NCBI GenBank assembly: GCA_003255025.1
Contig: QANY01009128.1
Coordinates: 1,178,547-1,242,546 of the forward strand
DNA: 64,000 bases
Reading direction: 5' to 3'
Source: Datisca glomerata
Taxonomy: Eukaryota > Streptophyta > Magnoliopsida > Cucurbitales > Datiscaceae
The translations under genes were made by a program, and so were the position numbers. Of this stretch, positions 11,794 through 23,760 are shown one piece after another; the first letter of the stretch is position 1, and each line of letters begins with the position of its first letter. Under the pieces are notes generated by a model. That model saw only the letters and a program-made list of their open reading frames with translations. It searched no databases and was not told where the DNA came from.

Positions 11794-11880
11794 CCTTTTC
11801 TTCCCACAAAGCTCTTGCAATTTCTGCTTAGCATTTCCAATATCAAAAGCATCGTTGCTCCTACCTTTCTCAACCAATAG
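11760..11880 (-). pseudogene. Possible dsRNA-binding-domain fragment
   Basis: On the minus strand, residues 29-50 of an open frame starting at 11919 include AKQKLQELCGKKRWPNPNY. This resembles the start of a double-stranded RNA-binding domain of the plant RNase III-like (RTL) or Dicer type (pattern AKxxLxExCxKKxWPxPxY). Only the first helix and turn are present; beyond it the frame enters the 81-bp tandem repeat. There is no start context, exon continuation or domain end, so at best it is a captured, truncated fragment. The family match is made by eye and is tentative. Confidence 0.3.
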
Positions 11881-13029
11881 TATAGGTGAAATAAATTTTA
11901 ATTTGGCATAAAAGGACACTTGACAAATTTATTAAATGTCATGTTGTAATATAGGCATCCGCGTTGCATCAATCTCAACATCCTCGGCCACAACAAGAAG
12001 TGCTCTCTTTTTCTACTTAGGATTCTACAACACATCAGTAGTTAATGATATTGTATTCATTAAACATCAACATGAAAAAGAGAACTCATTAGATTATAAT
12101 TAATTACCTCGACTATCAGCTCCAATGATAAGAAAAAAATTATAAGAAAAAAATCACTTCAGAATAAACTTAACAAATGAACCTCCCACAAAAAAAACAC
12201 AGAGAAACAAAGGAAAATAGAGGGCAGATGATAAAAAGAAAACAGACTTTCCAAAGTGATACAAGTGATTTAATCATTTTTGAATGCTGAGAAAAAATCT
12301 CATTTGCCTGCAAAATCAATTCGAATATTGATATCCAAACATGAAGCAGTCAAACCAAATCACACAAAAGAATTGTTCAGAAACATACAAGCTAAAATTA
12401 GCCGAAAAAGATACACAAAACATACACAAGGGACATCCATCTTACTAAAATAAAATCAACTAAAAATTCACAGAGAAAACCTCACTCACGGCCGACAAAA
12501 GAAAAGAGAGAAACAAAATTAACTTAGGAAGCCTCAACGCAACATACCTGCGGACTTGCGAACTAAGAAGCAGAAACTCTAGCAGCCGCCATATGGCGAA
12601 CGGTCCATTCCTCACTGAACCTAACACTACTTCTAACCCTACCATGCTCAAAAGTAGCATAGATGGTGATTCTTGGAGGCCTGGACAGGAACTTCAAGAT
12701 GAGAGAGATGAAGAGAGGCATATTTGAGACGAGAGAGATGAAGAGAGGCAGATCTGAGCGAGGGAGACGAGGGCGCTGACTTGATGAAGAGACTAGGAGA
12801 GGTTGAGGGTTTCGAATGTTACAGACTGGAAAATTAATGGAAACAAGAAGTTGTGATAGAATGAAAGAAGATGAGCTAACCTTTCGTCCATTTGAGTTTC
12901 TAAGATGAAAAAAGAAGATCGAGAATGGAGGAAGAAAAAGATGGAGCAAGAATGAGATTGAAAGCAGTGGGAGGGAAATGGATCAAATGAAAATTGAAAG
13001 AAGAGAGGGTGGATGAGTTACGAGTGCTG

Positions 13030-13056
13030 CATGTTAAAGAAAGAGAGAGAGAGAGA
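13030..13056. repeat. GA microsatellite
   Basis: AGAAAGAGAGAGAGAGAGAG-type simple repeat near the right side of the composite district. Confidence 0.7.
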
Positions 13057-13264
13057 GTCTCCAAGCCATCTAACGGTTGGGACTAACTTGGCCAGATCCT
13101 ATGACCAGAATTAATTCCAGCATCAATGCCGGAAAATTTTTGGAGAGTGATCCCCAAAACACATAATTCGTTTAGTGGTAAAAGTTCAAATCACCAATTC
13201 CACCACGTACGCGCATTGTAACAAAAAATACAAAAAAATCTACAACAACTCCTCGACATTCATG

Positions 13265-13370
13265 CTGGAGTTCACCAAATACGTGTGTGGGTTCATCAAA
13301 TTTTGTAAGGTTCATCAATACGTAGAAATGATTCACCAAATACGTGTGGAAATTCATCAAAAACCCCTAA
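13265..13370 (+). repeat. Outlying ggttcacc...tacgt units
   Basis: Four to five further degenerate units (TTCACCAAATACGTGTG, TTCATCAATACGTAG and similar) appear here, after a CATTCATGCTGG motif that also occurs at the left side of the district (about 6825). They are separated from the main blocks by more than 4 kb. Confidence 0.6.
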
Positions 13371-13479
13371 CATCCGTGTTGGAAAAAAAATCTGGACATA
13401 TAAGTTTGACCCAGAAAATACTATCTTTACACGATTATAATAATTCAAGTATGACTTTATGTTAGTCACTTCATTCACA

Positions 13480-16440
13480 TGCTCCCACGTGTTTAATCAC
13501 TTAATTAGTTCAAGGCTTGAAATAGTCAACTATGAAATACTCACACCACATGTTCTTTCTTGTCTTCTCAATTTTGTGCTAATTAACATGTATTTGAGCA
13601 ATTAAGTGCATGTTTTAAAGTTTTTTTCTTTCGAAAATAGCACTATCATTTTCTAATTTTAATTTCTGAGTTTAAATATATTTTTTTGACGAAAATGATC
13701 TCTAATTTTTAGTTTAAACAATAATTTGAGATTTTATTTTATTTTATTATAAATATTTACAGAAATCCATTTTAACAAAATCAACTTGAGCTGTACTGTA
13801 TTGAGCCTTTCTTGTTAAGAATGGAATCAAAACAAGGTGGACGAATAAAGAAAATTGTGTAACTTACATTTTCTTAATTGCTTTAATCTCACATAATTAA
13901 TTCTTTACTTATACATATTTTAATATTGTTTAAAATCAGTAATTTCTAAGAAAGCAAATTAAATTCCAAATTTTATCTATAGTTTTGTCTGCCTTTGGGG
14001 TATAATGAACTAAACGTACAATTCACTCTATTTAGTAAAATAATATATTACACTCAATTTTTTTTAATTTAATAAAGATATAAAATAAATTATCAACCAT
14101 ATTATTTAACTTCTCTAAAATCAAGTAATGCATCATTCATTTCTAAAAAAGTTAATTATCAATCATAACTTTAAGAACATACAAGAAAATATTGAAGCGT
14201 TAAATAATAAATTGCATGCGGGGATAATAAAATTCATTTATTTCTATAATGATCACTTTGAACTATAGATTTTGAGACTCAAATTGACAGGGATTATATC
14301 GTACTGAACAATTTATACATGACACTTCAGCCTCATTTCAATCGGATAAGTTTTTTCGTCATGTATTTTATAGTTATATGATATATGTTGTAAACTTTTA
14401 ATTTTAGATTCCTTTAAGTAGAAGGTTTTTCTCCTTATTTAGAGTATGCCTTACAACATGATATTATTAATAGTTGTAATCGATTATCGTGTATCACTGA
14501 CTCATTATTAATTGTTACTAGTGAAAATATACATTCGTTGCACGTAATAAGTCTAATTTTTTTTGCTATTCACTAACAACATGGAAAAATATAAGCATAT
14601 TCATTTTTTATAGAGTAAGAGAAAATGTACTAATTTTTAATATTTAAGAAATTAGATATATATTATACATTGAATTAAATAAAGTATCAATCAAATTCTC
14701 TGATTAAATAATATGAGACCCTCCAAATAACATGCCTCGTAGATTATATACAAAATGAGTAACCTAATCAATCGTTAAAAGTTATAGAATATATAATTTA
14801 GATATTATATATATATATATTAGAAGTTTTGGTGCTAGAACATAGTATAGATAAAGTAAAATGTGTTAAATTAAAAACTAGATGCTTGGAATCATGCTAT
14901 ATAACATTGCTTTTTAAATGTTATAGAAAATTACTTTCTTTATTACTTTGTCATATTTCTAAAAAATGATTATATTGTTAATAGATTATTAAAAAATATA
15001 TTAATTTCTTCTTTAAATTCATCTACACAAACTTTAATGTTGTTAATAACATAAATTTTACAAATCAATAACAAAGAAATATGAACAATTAAAAATAATT
15101 ATTATTCCTTGTATATAAAAAATCTTAAAATTAGTTTTTGAGGACATCATTCACGTTCTCAGTTACATAATATTATTAAAAATATTTAACTTGTAAACTA
15201 TTTATAAAATTTATAATGTAAATAAATTAAATGAAAAATTGGTGAAATATCTAACTTATTTGATGTTTTAAAAAGACTTAAAGGATAAAGTGAGAAATTA
15301 AAAAAAAATTTCCTTTAAGTCTATTTTAATATAGTCTAAATATAGATAAATTATTTTTGTTTGATTAATTTTAATTTCCTAAAAACGAAACATTTGTTTC
15401 TCTTAAATTTAATTTCTTTCTTCCCATATCTAACCGCCAACCAACGCGGTGTTTTTTAATTCAACGGTGTAATTAGCTAAAGAACGTACTCGGCCTGCTC
15501 CGCCATCGGCTGCTGTTAGGTTCTGCAGTACTCAGCATCTAGGCCGTCAATTCACGTGGGTTCCACCACCCACAAATGGCCACGATCTAAAAGCCACAAC
15601 ATCCATATTCTACAGGAGTCAAGGTTGACTTTTATTTTCCTTTTTTTTTTCCCAATATAGTCTGGATGGAAGGAGAAAATAGGAATTTAGACCATTTCAA
15701 TTTTCATTAAGTGCCAAATAATATATTTTACGTGAAAAACAATTAAAATTGTCAGACTTTCAATTCAGATCTACACTAATATAAAAAAATAAGTTACCAC
15801 TAAATAACTTCTTAATTCAAATTGAGTCTATATATATGTCGGTTATTCTCTTGATCTAATGATCTTAATTTGTTTCGATTTAATTGTCACTAATTCAATT
15901 ATAAGCTAACAAAGTTTTAAAGTTCCTCTAAAATTATTAAGATAGAATTATATTTCTATGTTTATAATATCTTTTTTTTAACATGATAATTTTTGTCATC
16001 TAATCTCTGAGGTTCTAATTTCGGTGAACGAAATTACATTTCAACCTTAAAGAACAGGCAACACATCAACTCCTATTGAATTCTATCTTGCCAAATTCAG
16101 CTGGAAATTTAATTCAATTCAACAAATCTGACAAACATCCTTTTTTTATTTGATAGAAAAATATACATTATTTTTATTGATTTTTACATGAAAAAATTAT
16201 TTAAGATTTTCTTCTTTAAAGGAAAGAGAGATCAAATAAAGAGGGATATATTCCAAATAGGAATAAAACTCTCAGATGATATTCCGAAATTAATTATCAA
16301 TATAATAATTGGATCAAAATTCCTAAATACGCCTCTCTTATTAGATATGTTACAGAGACTTGAATTAATTGAAAATCCTTAACGATTAACTTTCCTTAAT
16401 CCCCAAATTAATTACCGGTTTTACTTTTTAACCCTTCCTT
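13480..16440. other. AT-rich spacer and distal WNK promoter
   Basis: No gene is supported. 14518-15335 holds a Helitron-like element (separate entry). A less AT-rich patch at 15425-15615 includes an ATTCACGTGGG (G-box-like) and a GGTTGAC (W-box-like) about 1 kb upstream of the WNK coding start. These could be regulatory elements, but there is no direct evidence of use. Confidence 0.4.
14518..15335 (-). mobile_element. Helitron-like element, minus orientation
   Basis: Read on the minus strand, the right side contains CTATATTAAAATAGACTTAAAGG (5'-end-like, plus about 15313-15335). The left side ends ACGTGCAACGAATGTATATTTTCACTAG at plus 14518, followed by T. Plant Helitrons start TC with a TATATTAAAA-type head, end CTRR (here CTAG) before a T, and carry a CGTGCAACGCACG-like hairpin just before the end; here the hairpin is eroded. 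The interior is AT-rich and non-coding, so this would be a non-autonomous copy. No Rep/helicase frame is present. Confidence 0.4.
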
Positions 16441-16448
16441 CCGTCTGC

Positions 16449-16456
16449 TATAAAAA
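16449..16456 (+). promoter_or_regulatory. TATA box of the WNK gene
   Basis: TATAAAAA lies about 150 bp before the probable end of the first untranslated exon and is followed by C- and T-rich sequence typical of a plant transcription start. It is the best core promoter upstream of the kinase. Confidence 0.6.
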
Positions 16457-16595
16457 CCCCTCACCAACCCCAAATTAATTACTGTTCTCTCTGGTTTTCT
16501 GGCGCGTTACTTTTGAAGGAGCTCTATTACTTACAGCAATCTGTCTTCGATTTTGCTGATTTTTATCACAGAGATTGTCAAGAACTTGTTGCTTA

Positions 16596-17130
16596 ATGGT
16601 AATTCTTTTTCCCTTTAGATTCTATTTTTCGTGGCTTTTTTTTCATTTTCATGGTTGTCTCCATTCATATATGAAAAAAGAGCTTGATTAGTACCCATAT
16701 TACTTTCCGTTTCAAATTTCGCCAAAGCTTTGATTTTTTCACTTTTTCTGAAGATTATTCTTTCTGGGTCTGATGTAAACTCCATTAGTTCGGTCAGGAT
16801 TTTGCTCTTAATCAACATAAATCAATTAAAAATGCCATATTTATTTGATTAAAACTTAACGAAGGTTAAGCTTCGAAGATTTTCACTGTTTTTGATCTAT
16901 GCTTGTGGCGATGAAACAATATTAAAGTATGAACACATCCTCTACTGGGTTTGCAATAATCAATATCCGAAAACATTGTTGATATTAATATTCAGGAAGT
17001 GTTCGGTACAATTTTTCTGGAAAAAGCTTGTTCAAAAAACACTTTATTGTAATATGCGTTTCATTGTTAGTTTTTTAATTTCAACGACAGAAAAACAAAA
17101 CTAAGCCAGGTCCTTGACTGTTTTTTTCAG
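16596..17130 (+). other. Leader exon end and 5' intron of the WNK gene (split ATG|ATG)
   Basis: AATG|GTAATTC at 16598/16599 is a plausible donor, and TTTTTTTCAG|ATGCCG at 17130/17131 is a strong acceptor directly before the kinase start codon. Splicing 16599-17130 would place an ATG at 16596-16598 immediately in frame before the ATG at 17131, adding one methionine. The intron is AT/T-rich with only short open frames. Confidence 0.5.
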
Positions 17131-18739
17131 ATGCCGACCGTTACCCCTGATCCCGACGACAAGGACTCTGAGCAATTCGTGGAGATCGATCCAACCGGCC
17201 GATACGGCCGCTACAGCGAATTACTTGGGTCAGGCGCAGTGAAAAAAGTGTATAGAGCATTTGATCAAGAAGAAGGAATAGAAGTAGCATGGAACCAAGT
17301 AAAACTAAGGAACTTCAGCAATGATCCAGCTATGATAGAGAGGCTTTACTCAGAGGTAAGGCTGCTAAGGACATTAAAGAACAAGAGTATAATTTCATTG
17401 TTTGATGTGTGGAGAGATGAAGAACACCACACATTGAATTTCATTACTGAGGTTTGCACAAGTGGGAATTTGAGAGAGTATAGGAAGAAGCATAAACATG
17501 TTTCAATCAAGGCATTGAAGAAATGGTCAAAGCAGATTTTGAAAGGATTGGATTATTTGCATACACATGATCCTTGTATTATTCATAGAGACCTTAATTG
17601 CAGCAATGTTTTTGTCAATGGCAATACTGGACAGGTACTCTTCTTTTCATTATATGCATTCTTTCATTGAACTGTACAATTGTTTAATTTCTGATTGAAA
17701 TTAGGACACCGGCACGTTAGGAAAACGTTATAGATGTATATGTATATGTATATATGTAGCAATTAATATGAAGTATGCATGGATTCATATATTTATTTTG
17801 TTTACGATGAAGAATTTTATGTAAGAATTCATTACTGATATAAAAGTTATGTAAGCATTTGTTGATTTTTCTTATGAACATATCAATTGCATCCATTTCA
17901 ATTAAAAAAAATTGTTTTTCATGCCTTTAGGTTGAAAGTTTCTCGAAAATATGAGTTTTCAACAACTTTTTTTAGTATTTAACTCATGTGAAACACGCTA
18001 TAGCACATCTCATAATATATCCAATAAGTATTGAACACATTAGACAACATGCTCCACTTGTGTGACACATAATTTCGAGTGTCTAACACGTGTTGGTGTC
18101 TGACACGAACACGTTACTTAGAATAAATGTTTGTGCTTCATAGTATTTTATATTGCTAACATTACGAAATGGAACAATCAAGAATCATGAGTAAGTGGCC
18201 AAGCAATTAAATTAGGTAAACAAGGCGATAAAGACAATACCCGTCTGTAAAATATGGAATTGTTATGAAGTTGTAGTTTTAATTTTGTTATCTGGGTCCG
18301 ATGAATTATTGATTGATTCACATGAATGTTGATTTGCTATGATAAACAGGTAAAGATTGGTGATTTAGGATTGGCAGCCATAGTAGGGAAGAGCCACTCT
18401 GCTCATTCGGTGCTGGGGACGCCGGAGTTCATGGCACCGGAGCTATACGAAGAAGATTACACGGAAATGGTAGACATATATTCATTTGGGATGTGCTTGC
18501 TAGAGATGGTGACACTAGAAATACCATACAGTGAGTGTGATAATGTAGCCAAAATTTACAAGAAGGTGTCATCAGGGATGAGGCCTAAGGCATTGGAAAA
18601 GCTAAGTAATGTTGAAGTGAAGGGTTTCATTGAGAAGTGTCTTGCACAACCAAGGGCAAGGCCTTCTGCTTCTGAGCTCCTCAAAGACCCTTTCTTTTAT
18701 GAAGTTGATAATGACGAAAATGATGATTTTCTTTCTTAG
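17131..18739 (+). CDS. WNK-type serine/threonine kinase, WNK11-like
   Basis: Two coding exons, 17131-17634 and 18350-18739, join in phase 0 across a GT-AG intron to give 297 residues. The kinase domain covers residues about 27-280. It has WNK hallmarks: GSGAVKK at 33-39 supplies the catalytic lysine from the glycine-rich strand, while the usual VAIK lysine is replaced (VAWNQ, N55). HRDLN at 152-156 and DLG at 173-175 are intact, followed by GTPEFMAPE. The protein ends in a short acidic tail without the long C-terminal region of larger WNKs, as in Arabidopsis WNK11 (about 314 residues by memory). It probably acts as a cytosolic serine/threonine kinase; plant WNKs have been tied to ion homeostasis, flowering and stress signalling. 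The start at 17131 immediately follows a 3' splice site, so translation may begin one codon earlier from the leader exon. Confidence 0.93.
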
Positions 18740-19576
18740 ATTAATATTGTATATAGTTATATATATATATACATATAGAGTGTAGATTTACATATGGTGT
18801 TTGCTTTTTGTTTTTTTTTTTTGGGTTTTTTAATATTATATATTTTTTAAATTTTTTATGGTTAATTGGAGGGATATGGGGAAGGTAGATATGGATTTGA
18901 AATATTTATTAGATTTAAATTAAATAGTGATAAGGATTGAGGGTAAAAAAGGATATAATGAAGAGGTTTTGAGTGTGGATATGTATGGTTTTGTACACAG
19001 AATTTCAATTTTACGATTATATTTTTAGTAGTTGGAAGAGATTGAGTTGAGATTACTTCTTGGAATTCTCCTACACTTGGATAATTCTTTGTTTACATTT
19101 TTATTAGTATCTCATATATCGATAAAAATAGATCAAGAATGAATTTTTTTGGTAGCATTTTTTTTATTTGGTATCGTGATTTTAATATTATTATTATTAT
19201 TAAAATGGCACTATAAAACAAATTCATTTTGCGTGTGCAATGATGTTAGTGTTGAAGCACGAATATTTAATCGTTGAGACCTTCTGAATTCTACTTGTAT
19301 CTTACAAAGATAACTCCAAGATATATCTTACTAAGGTGGGGAGTTCATTATAAAAAAAATCTCATATTGTCAAGTTAGTGTTTGGTCCAAGTGAAATAAT
19401 ATAAAAGTACTTAAAAATGTTTTTCTAAAGTAAAGGAAGTTACCTTTAGGATTTATTTGATTGTTAGTACTGGACAATATTAAAAGACAGGATGATATTG
19501 TTTTAGTATTGTCATGTGTTTAGGTTGACAGTCTGTCTAGATTAGTTAATACGATCAGACTAATAATACTCTTGTC

Positions 19577-19596
19577 ACCGTATTAGCTAATACGGT
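19577..19596. repeat. 20-bp perfect palindrome ACCGTATTAGCTAATACGGT
   Basis: Ten-base arms pair perfectly with no spacer. It sits in a 19440-20110 segment whose flanks contain AATACAGTATAATATAGTTTAATC-like and CTAAACGAGACCTTAG sequence reminiscent of Tourist-type MITEs, so the palindrome may be the centre or a nested end of such an element. Confidence 0.6.
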
Positions 19597-21014
19597 CCTG
19601 ACCGCTGAGACTCAGCAGGATTAAAAGTAAAAAAAAATCTCGCTCTAGATTGAAAAGTTTTGTATGTTCAAGATGATTTTAAAATATTTTAAATCTGCCT
19701 ATTAATAAAATCGAAAGAATATTTTATTTTTTTGAATTTTAATATTAATGCTATAATTTTTAGGGTTTGAATTTTCTTTTGATAGGCTATTTTTCACATA
19801 TTTAATATTTACATTTTATCTTATAATTGAATGTATGTATTAATATTGTGGAATGTATTGTTTACTTGGAAATAAGATTTTTTTTTATAATCAGAAATAC
19901 AAAATAAGATGTAGCTTCAGAGCGATGAATGACGATTTTACAGTTCAGTACTATAATGTATCAAACAGTGTCCAAGTAATACAGCTTTTTAACCAATACA
20001 CTACGTACTAAAAATTGGACTCCATTATTTAATCTAATACAGTATAATATAGTTTAATCTGATAGATTTAGCATAGTACTATCATGACTGCTAAACGAGA
20101 CCTTAGTGTTTACCTCGGTTTGTATTTATAAAGGTTTGAGAAGTAGCTGGTGGCATTATGTTATGTGCATGGGAGAGAGACAACTGCTTACGTGTTCCCT
20201 GCGTGTCACATTGTTTATTGTTGAACATCTAATATTGACCAGCTTTATTAATGTGAAAGCATTAAATGTTATATGTTTTTTGTCTATTTAGTGGAGATAT
20301 GATCTCTTACTTTTCTTGTAATCTGTTTTGTCATGTTGTGTCGATTTGTTTAAGAACTGACTAAGTTATTATATTTTAGTACTGTATCGACATCAATAAA
20401 TAATATTTACTGTTTTTATGTCTGATATGGATTATATAACCCGGACATTGAATTATACTGAATATGATATTCTTCCTGACACATGAAAAGAGTCTGGAGA
20501 GTTCTAAATTTTCTCCCCCAACAATTAGATATCTTAAAATTTATTCTCGAATATTCTTATGAAATAATCGTTAATTCATACGTTTTGTTAATATGTTGTT
20601 TTCTTTATTAACATTTATATTAATGGAGGATGTGGTACAATCAACAAGAATTATTTATATATGGGAGTTGATAATTAAAAACCAAGTCAGAGGAGAGAAA
20701 GGAGGGTCGATGATTAATAAAGAGTGCAAAAGTCAAAGGATTGAACTTGAAGGTTGTTGGCTGAGAAAATAGAAAAATGTGTTCAAATCCTATTCGGCAG
20801 ATTTTAACCGACTGTTTAAATTTATTATTAAAATTGTTATTAAAATTTATATTTGTTTGTTATTAAAATTGCCACCAAATAACTTATTAATTACATTTCC
20901 CCTCATAAATTGTATTAAAGTAAGCTTTTAATTTCGAAAATGTTGAGATTTATATATTTATTGAAATTTGAACTTTTTATTTAATTTTTTGAGGCTGTAC
21001 CTATTAACCTATAA

Positions 21015-21816
21015 TCTATAATATATAATGTGTTAAAAATGGAAAGGAGATGAGAATCATTTTTAGATCATTTTGTCCACTAAGTGTTGATGCATCATCC
21101 AAAATAATTTTATAAGTTACATGTCGCATTAAATAATTTATTATTTTTAAAATTATAATAAATTGATCAAGTAAACATTCATTTTAAAATCATTCATCTA
21201 TTTAATGGAAATAATTAAATAATAATTTTAAGTTAACTTTAGTTGAGAACTTTAAATAAATTGTAGCAAGTTGTTTAAGAAGTTATATAAAGAAAACTCT
21301 ACTTTGTACTAAATTATTTTCAATATAAAGGAAAATTAAATTATCTCTATAAAACTTAAATAATAGAGTAAAAAATATAATCAATTTTAACACACTTTTA
21401 CAAACTTTATATATGAGATATTTTATATGTTAAGCATACTCAATATGTAATATAAATATAGCTACCAAAACATAAATTTGTAACATAAATGAAAAGTTAA
21501 AATCAAGTTAAAAATAAAATATGAAATAGATTATTTAACTTTAATAATGTCATTTTTCTTTTAAAATTTGAGAGTACATTTATACTGTATACTATTTTTT
21601 TTAAAACCATACATGTGATATTCTACAACTTGGTACTAATGTATTAGCAAATAACAACAATGTAACGTTTTTTTATCTTACTTACATAAATCCAAAATAA
21701 ATATTGTGAAATATATTTTTTTAACTTACATAAACACAACATTACAATAAGTAATAATCATAACTAAAAATATAATAGATTCATTTACACGCACAACGCA
21801 CGTATGTATTGACTAA
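21015..21816 (+). mobile_element. Helitron candidate, non-autonomous (802 bp)
   Basis: The candidate starts TCTATAATATATAATG directly after an A (21014) and ends GACTAA directly before a T (21817), matching the Helitron rule of TC...CTRR inserted between A and T. Just before the end is CGCACAACGCACG, which looks like an eroded CGTGC-AAC-GCACG hairpin. The interior is AT-rich and non-coding. The same kind of terminus is found in reverse at 14518. The identification rests on termini only. Confidence 0.4.
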
Positions 21817-22628
21817 TATATTGAAAGTGGTAAGCAAATGAGAATAATTTTTAGACAATATTATCCACTTATTATTTTTAAATACCTAAAATGGCCTTTT
21901 ATACTCTACATGACAATTGGCTATTGATTTTTCAATTGTATATTTAATATTGTGTTATTCAATGAACATTTAATTATGAATTACTAATAGTATCAATATT
22001 TCTTAAATTTAGATTCATGATCAATGTAAAATACACATTACATTTTTTAATAAGTGGTTTGTTAAGATTCATGAACATATCCTTGAAACAAAAAAAACGT
22101 CAGCGAATTTTTTGATTTCCAATCCCCATAATAAAATATATTAATGAAATGATGCTCATTAATAAAACAATGAAAACTTCATTATATTCTTAGTGATTGT
22201 ACGATGCATCGACGTTGTTAAAATAAATAATTTTTAATCACTCATAATATAAAATAGTGGGAGGTACGTATATCATAAAGTGTCATATGTTTCTCTCATA
22301 TTGATATTAATTAGTTTACTCATTGAATAAGATGAAAACATAAAATTAAGTTAAAATTGATTCACCAATTGAAAACTAAATATCTATGTTCACAATTCTA
22401 ATAAAGCATGTATATAAAATTTAATATTAGATTTTTCTTTTTTATTTTACTTGGAATGCCTGTGACCTTAAATATGTAAGAAAAAGAACTGGAAGATTTA
22501 ATGATCCTGATCACGTGTACAACACGTAACATTTTACTAGTCTCTAGAAAAAGGAGGAAAATATCACAAAGGGAGCAACAAGCTCTTATAATACTCAAAT
22601 GAAACTCTATAAAGACAACTTTGATAAT

Positions 22629-22633
22629 AATTA
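22629..22633. repeat. 5-bp target duplication (left) of the solo LTR
   Basis: AATTA immediately precedes TGTAATATCCCG and is repeated at 25731-25735. Confidence 0.8.
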
Positions 22634-23039
22634 TGTAATATCCCGACCTTTCGTAAATGGATATTTTTGTAAAATTGATTTAAAAGATAAAATGATTTTA
22701 AAATTTGATTTTAAAAAGTGATTATTTGTAATTTTGGTAAAATAATTTTAATTATATATGGTTTAGTTTAAATTTTAATTATTCAATTTTAAAAGATTTT
22801 TAAAATTATATTATAAAATTATTGCTCACTCACACCTTGTACTTATATATATACCCTAATATTACCCTAACCCTATTTTTATCCTTGATCAAGCAATCTC
22901 AACCCTCAATTTAGTTTCACTCACACTACATGCATTTACATATATATATATATATATTCCAAAAGACTTTCTTCTTCGCGCCCTCCCCCCTTCCCCCCAC
23001 GCAGCCACCTGCAGCCAGCAACTCTTCTCCTTCGTTGGT

Positions 23040-23760
23040 CTCTCTTTATTGAATTTGGATAATCTTCGTCTCTTTCTTTAATCTCTTTCTCTCTCTGATT
23101 CGTCTCTCTCTCTCTCTCTCTCTCTGATTCTCGCTGATTTTTGTTACCTCTGTTTCTCGTTCTCCTTACTTCTTTTTTTTATTCTCTTCTCCCTCTTTTA
23201 CTTCGTCTACCTCTCCCTGTTTCTTCCCCTCTCTGTTTTTCTCTTCTCCTTTCTACTGCTTCTCTGTAACCTTTTGTTGCTCTCCCTCCCTCCTTCTGTT
23301 TTTCTTTTCTTTCCCCTCTTTATTTCTTTCTCCTTCTCGTTCTCTCTCTCTCTCTGACTCTCTTTGTATCCTTCTTCTTCTTCTTCTCTCTCTCTCTCTC
23401 TCCCCATTTGCTTCTGCCATCACCAGTGGTTTATCACCAAGGCTCCTTTTCCCCTTCCCTCTGTTTTCCTTTCTCTCGTCCTCTGTTTTCTCTCTCTACT
23501 TTTCTCTATCTCTGTCTCTCTCTACTTCTCTTTATCTCTGTCTCTCTCTGCTTCTCTTTATCTCTGTCTCTCTATGCTTCTCTCTATCTCTGTCTCTCTC
23601 TGCTTCTATCTATCTCTGTCTCTCTCTGCTTCTCTCTATCTCTGTGTCTCTCTGCTTCTCTCTATCTCTGTCTCTCTCTCTCTCTTCATCCCTCTCTCTT
23701 CCCCTATTTTTTCTCTCTCCTTCTCATTTTCTCTCTCTTTCCCCCTCCCTGTTTCTCGTG
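23040..23760 (+). repeat. CT-rich low-complexity tract in the LTR
   Basis: Polypyrimidine sequence with near-tandem CTCTCTATCTCTGTCTCTCTCTGCTT units, the likely transcribed leader (R/U5) of the LTR. It creates open frames of serine, leucine and tyrosine that are not genes. Confidence 0.85.

Larger units (their letters stand above)
6770..13160. mobile_element. Composite repeat district, putative large non-autonomous element
   Basis: Near 6815-6840 the plus strand reads AAATTTTCGGCATTCATGCTGG. Near 13118-13145 the same motif occurs on the minus strand as AAATTTTCCGGCATTGATGCTGG. Between these inverted copies lie the tandem ggttcacc repeats, palindromes, CAC-rich repeats and a possible captured coding fragment described separately. 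This organisation resembles a large non-autonomous DNA transposon (MULE-like or CACTA-like), but no transposase and no target duplication were found. The limits are inferred from the inverted motif only. Confidence 0.3.
18740..22628. other. WNK 3' region and AT-rich spacer
   Basis: 18740-19000 should hold the kinase 3' UTR (TA repeat at about 18756-18772 and several A/T-rich polyadenylation-like words). Beyond that, the sequence is AT-rich with a perfect palindrome at 19577-19596 and a Helitron candidate at 21015-21816. Short open frames here lack domains. Confidence 0.5.

Noticed and set aside
11120..12000. Minus-strand VAEDVE-like words resembling a chaperonin-60 motif (near 11150 and 11980)
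   Set aside because: Only about ten residues match in each copy, with no flanking chaperonin sequence; more likely coincidence within a repeated DNA segment.
12460..12949. Minus-strand frames that look like a Ser-rich leader or first exon
   Set aside because: No continuation exon or domain was found; composition alone is not enough to call a gene.
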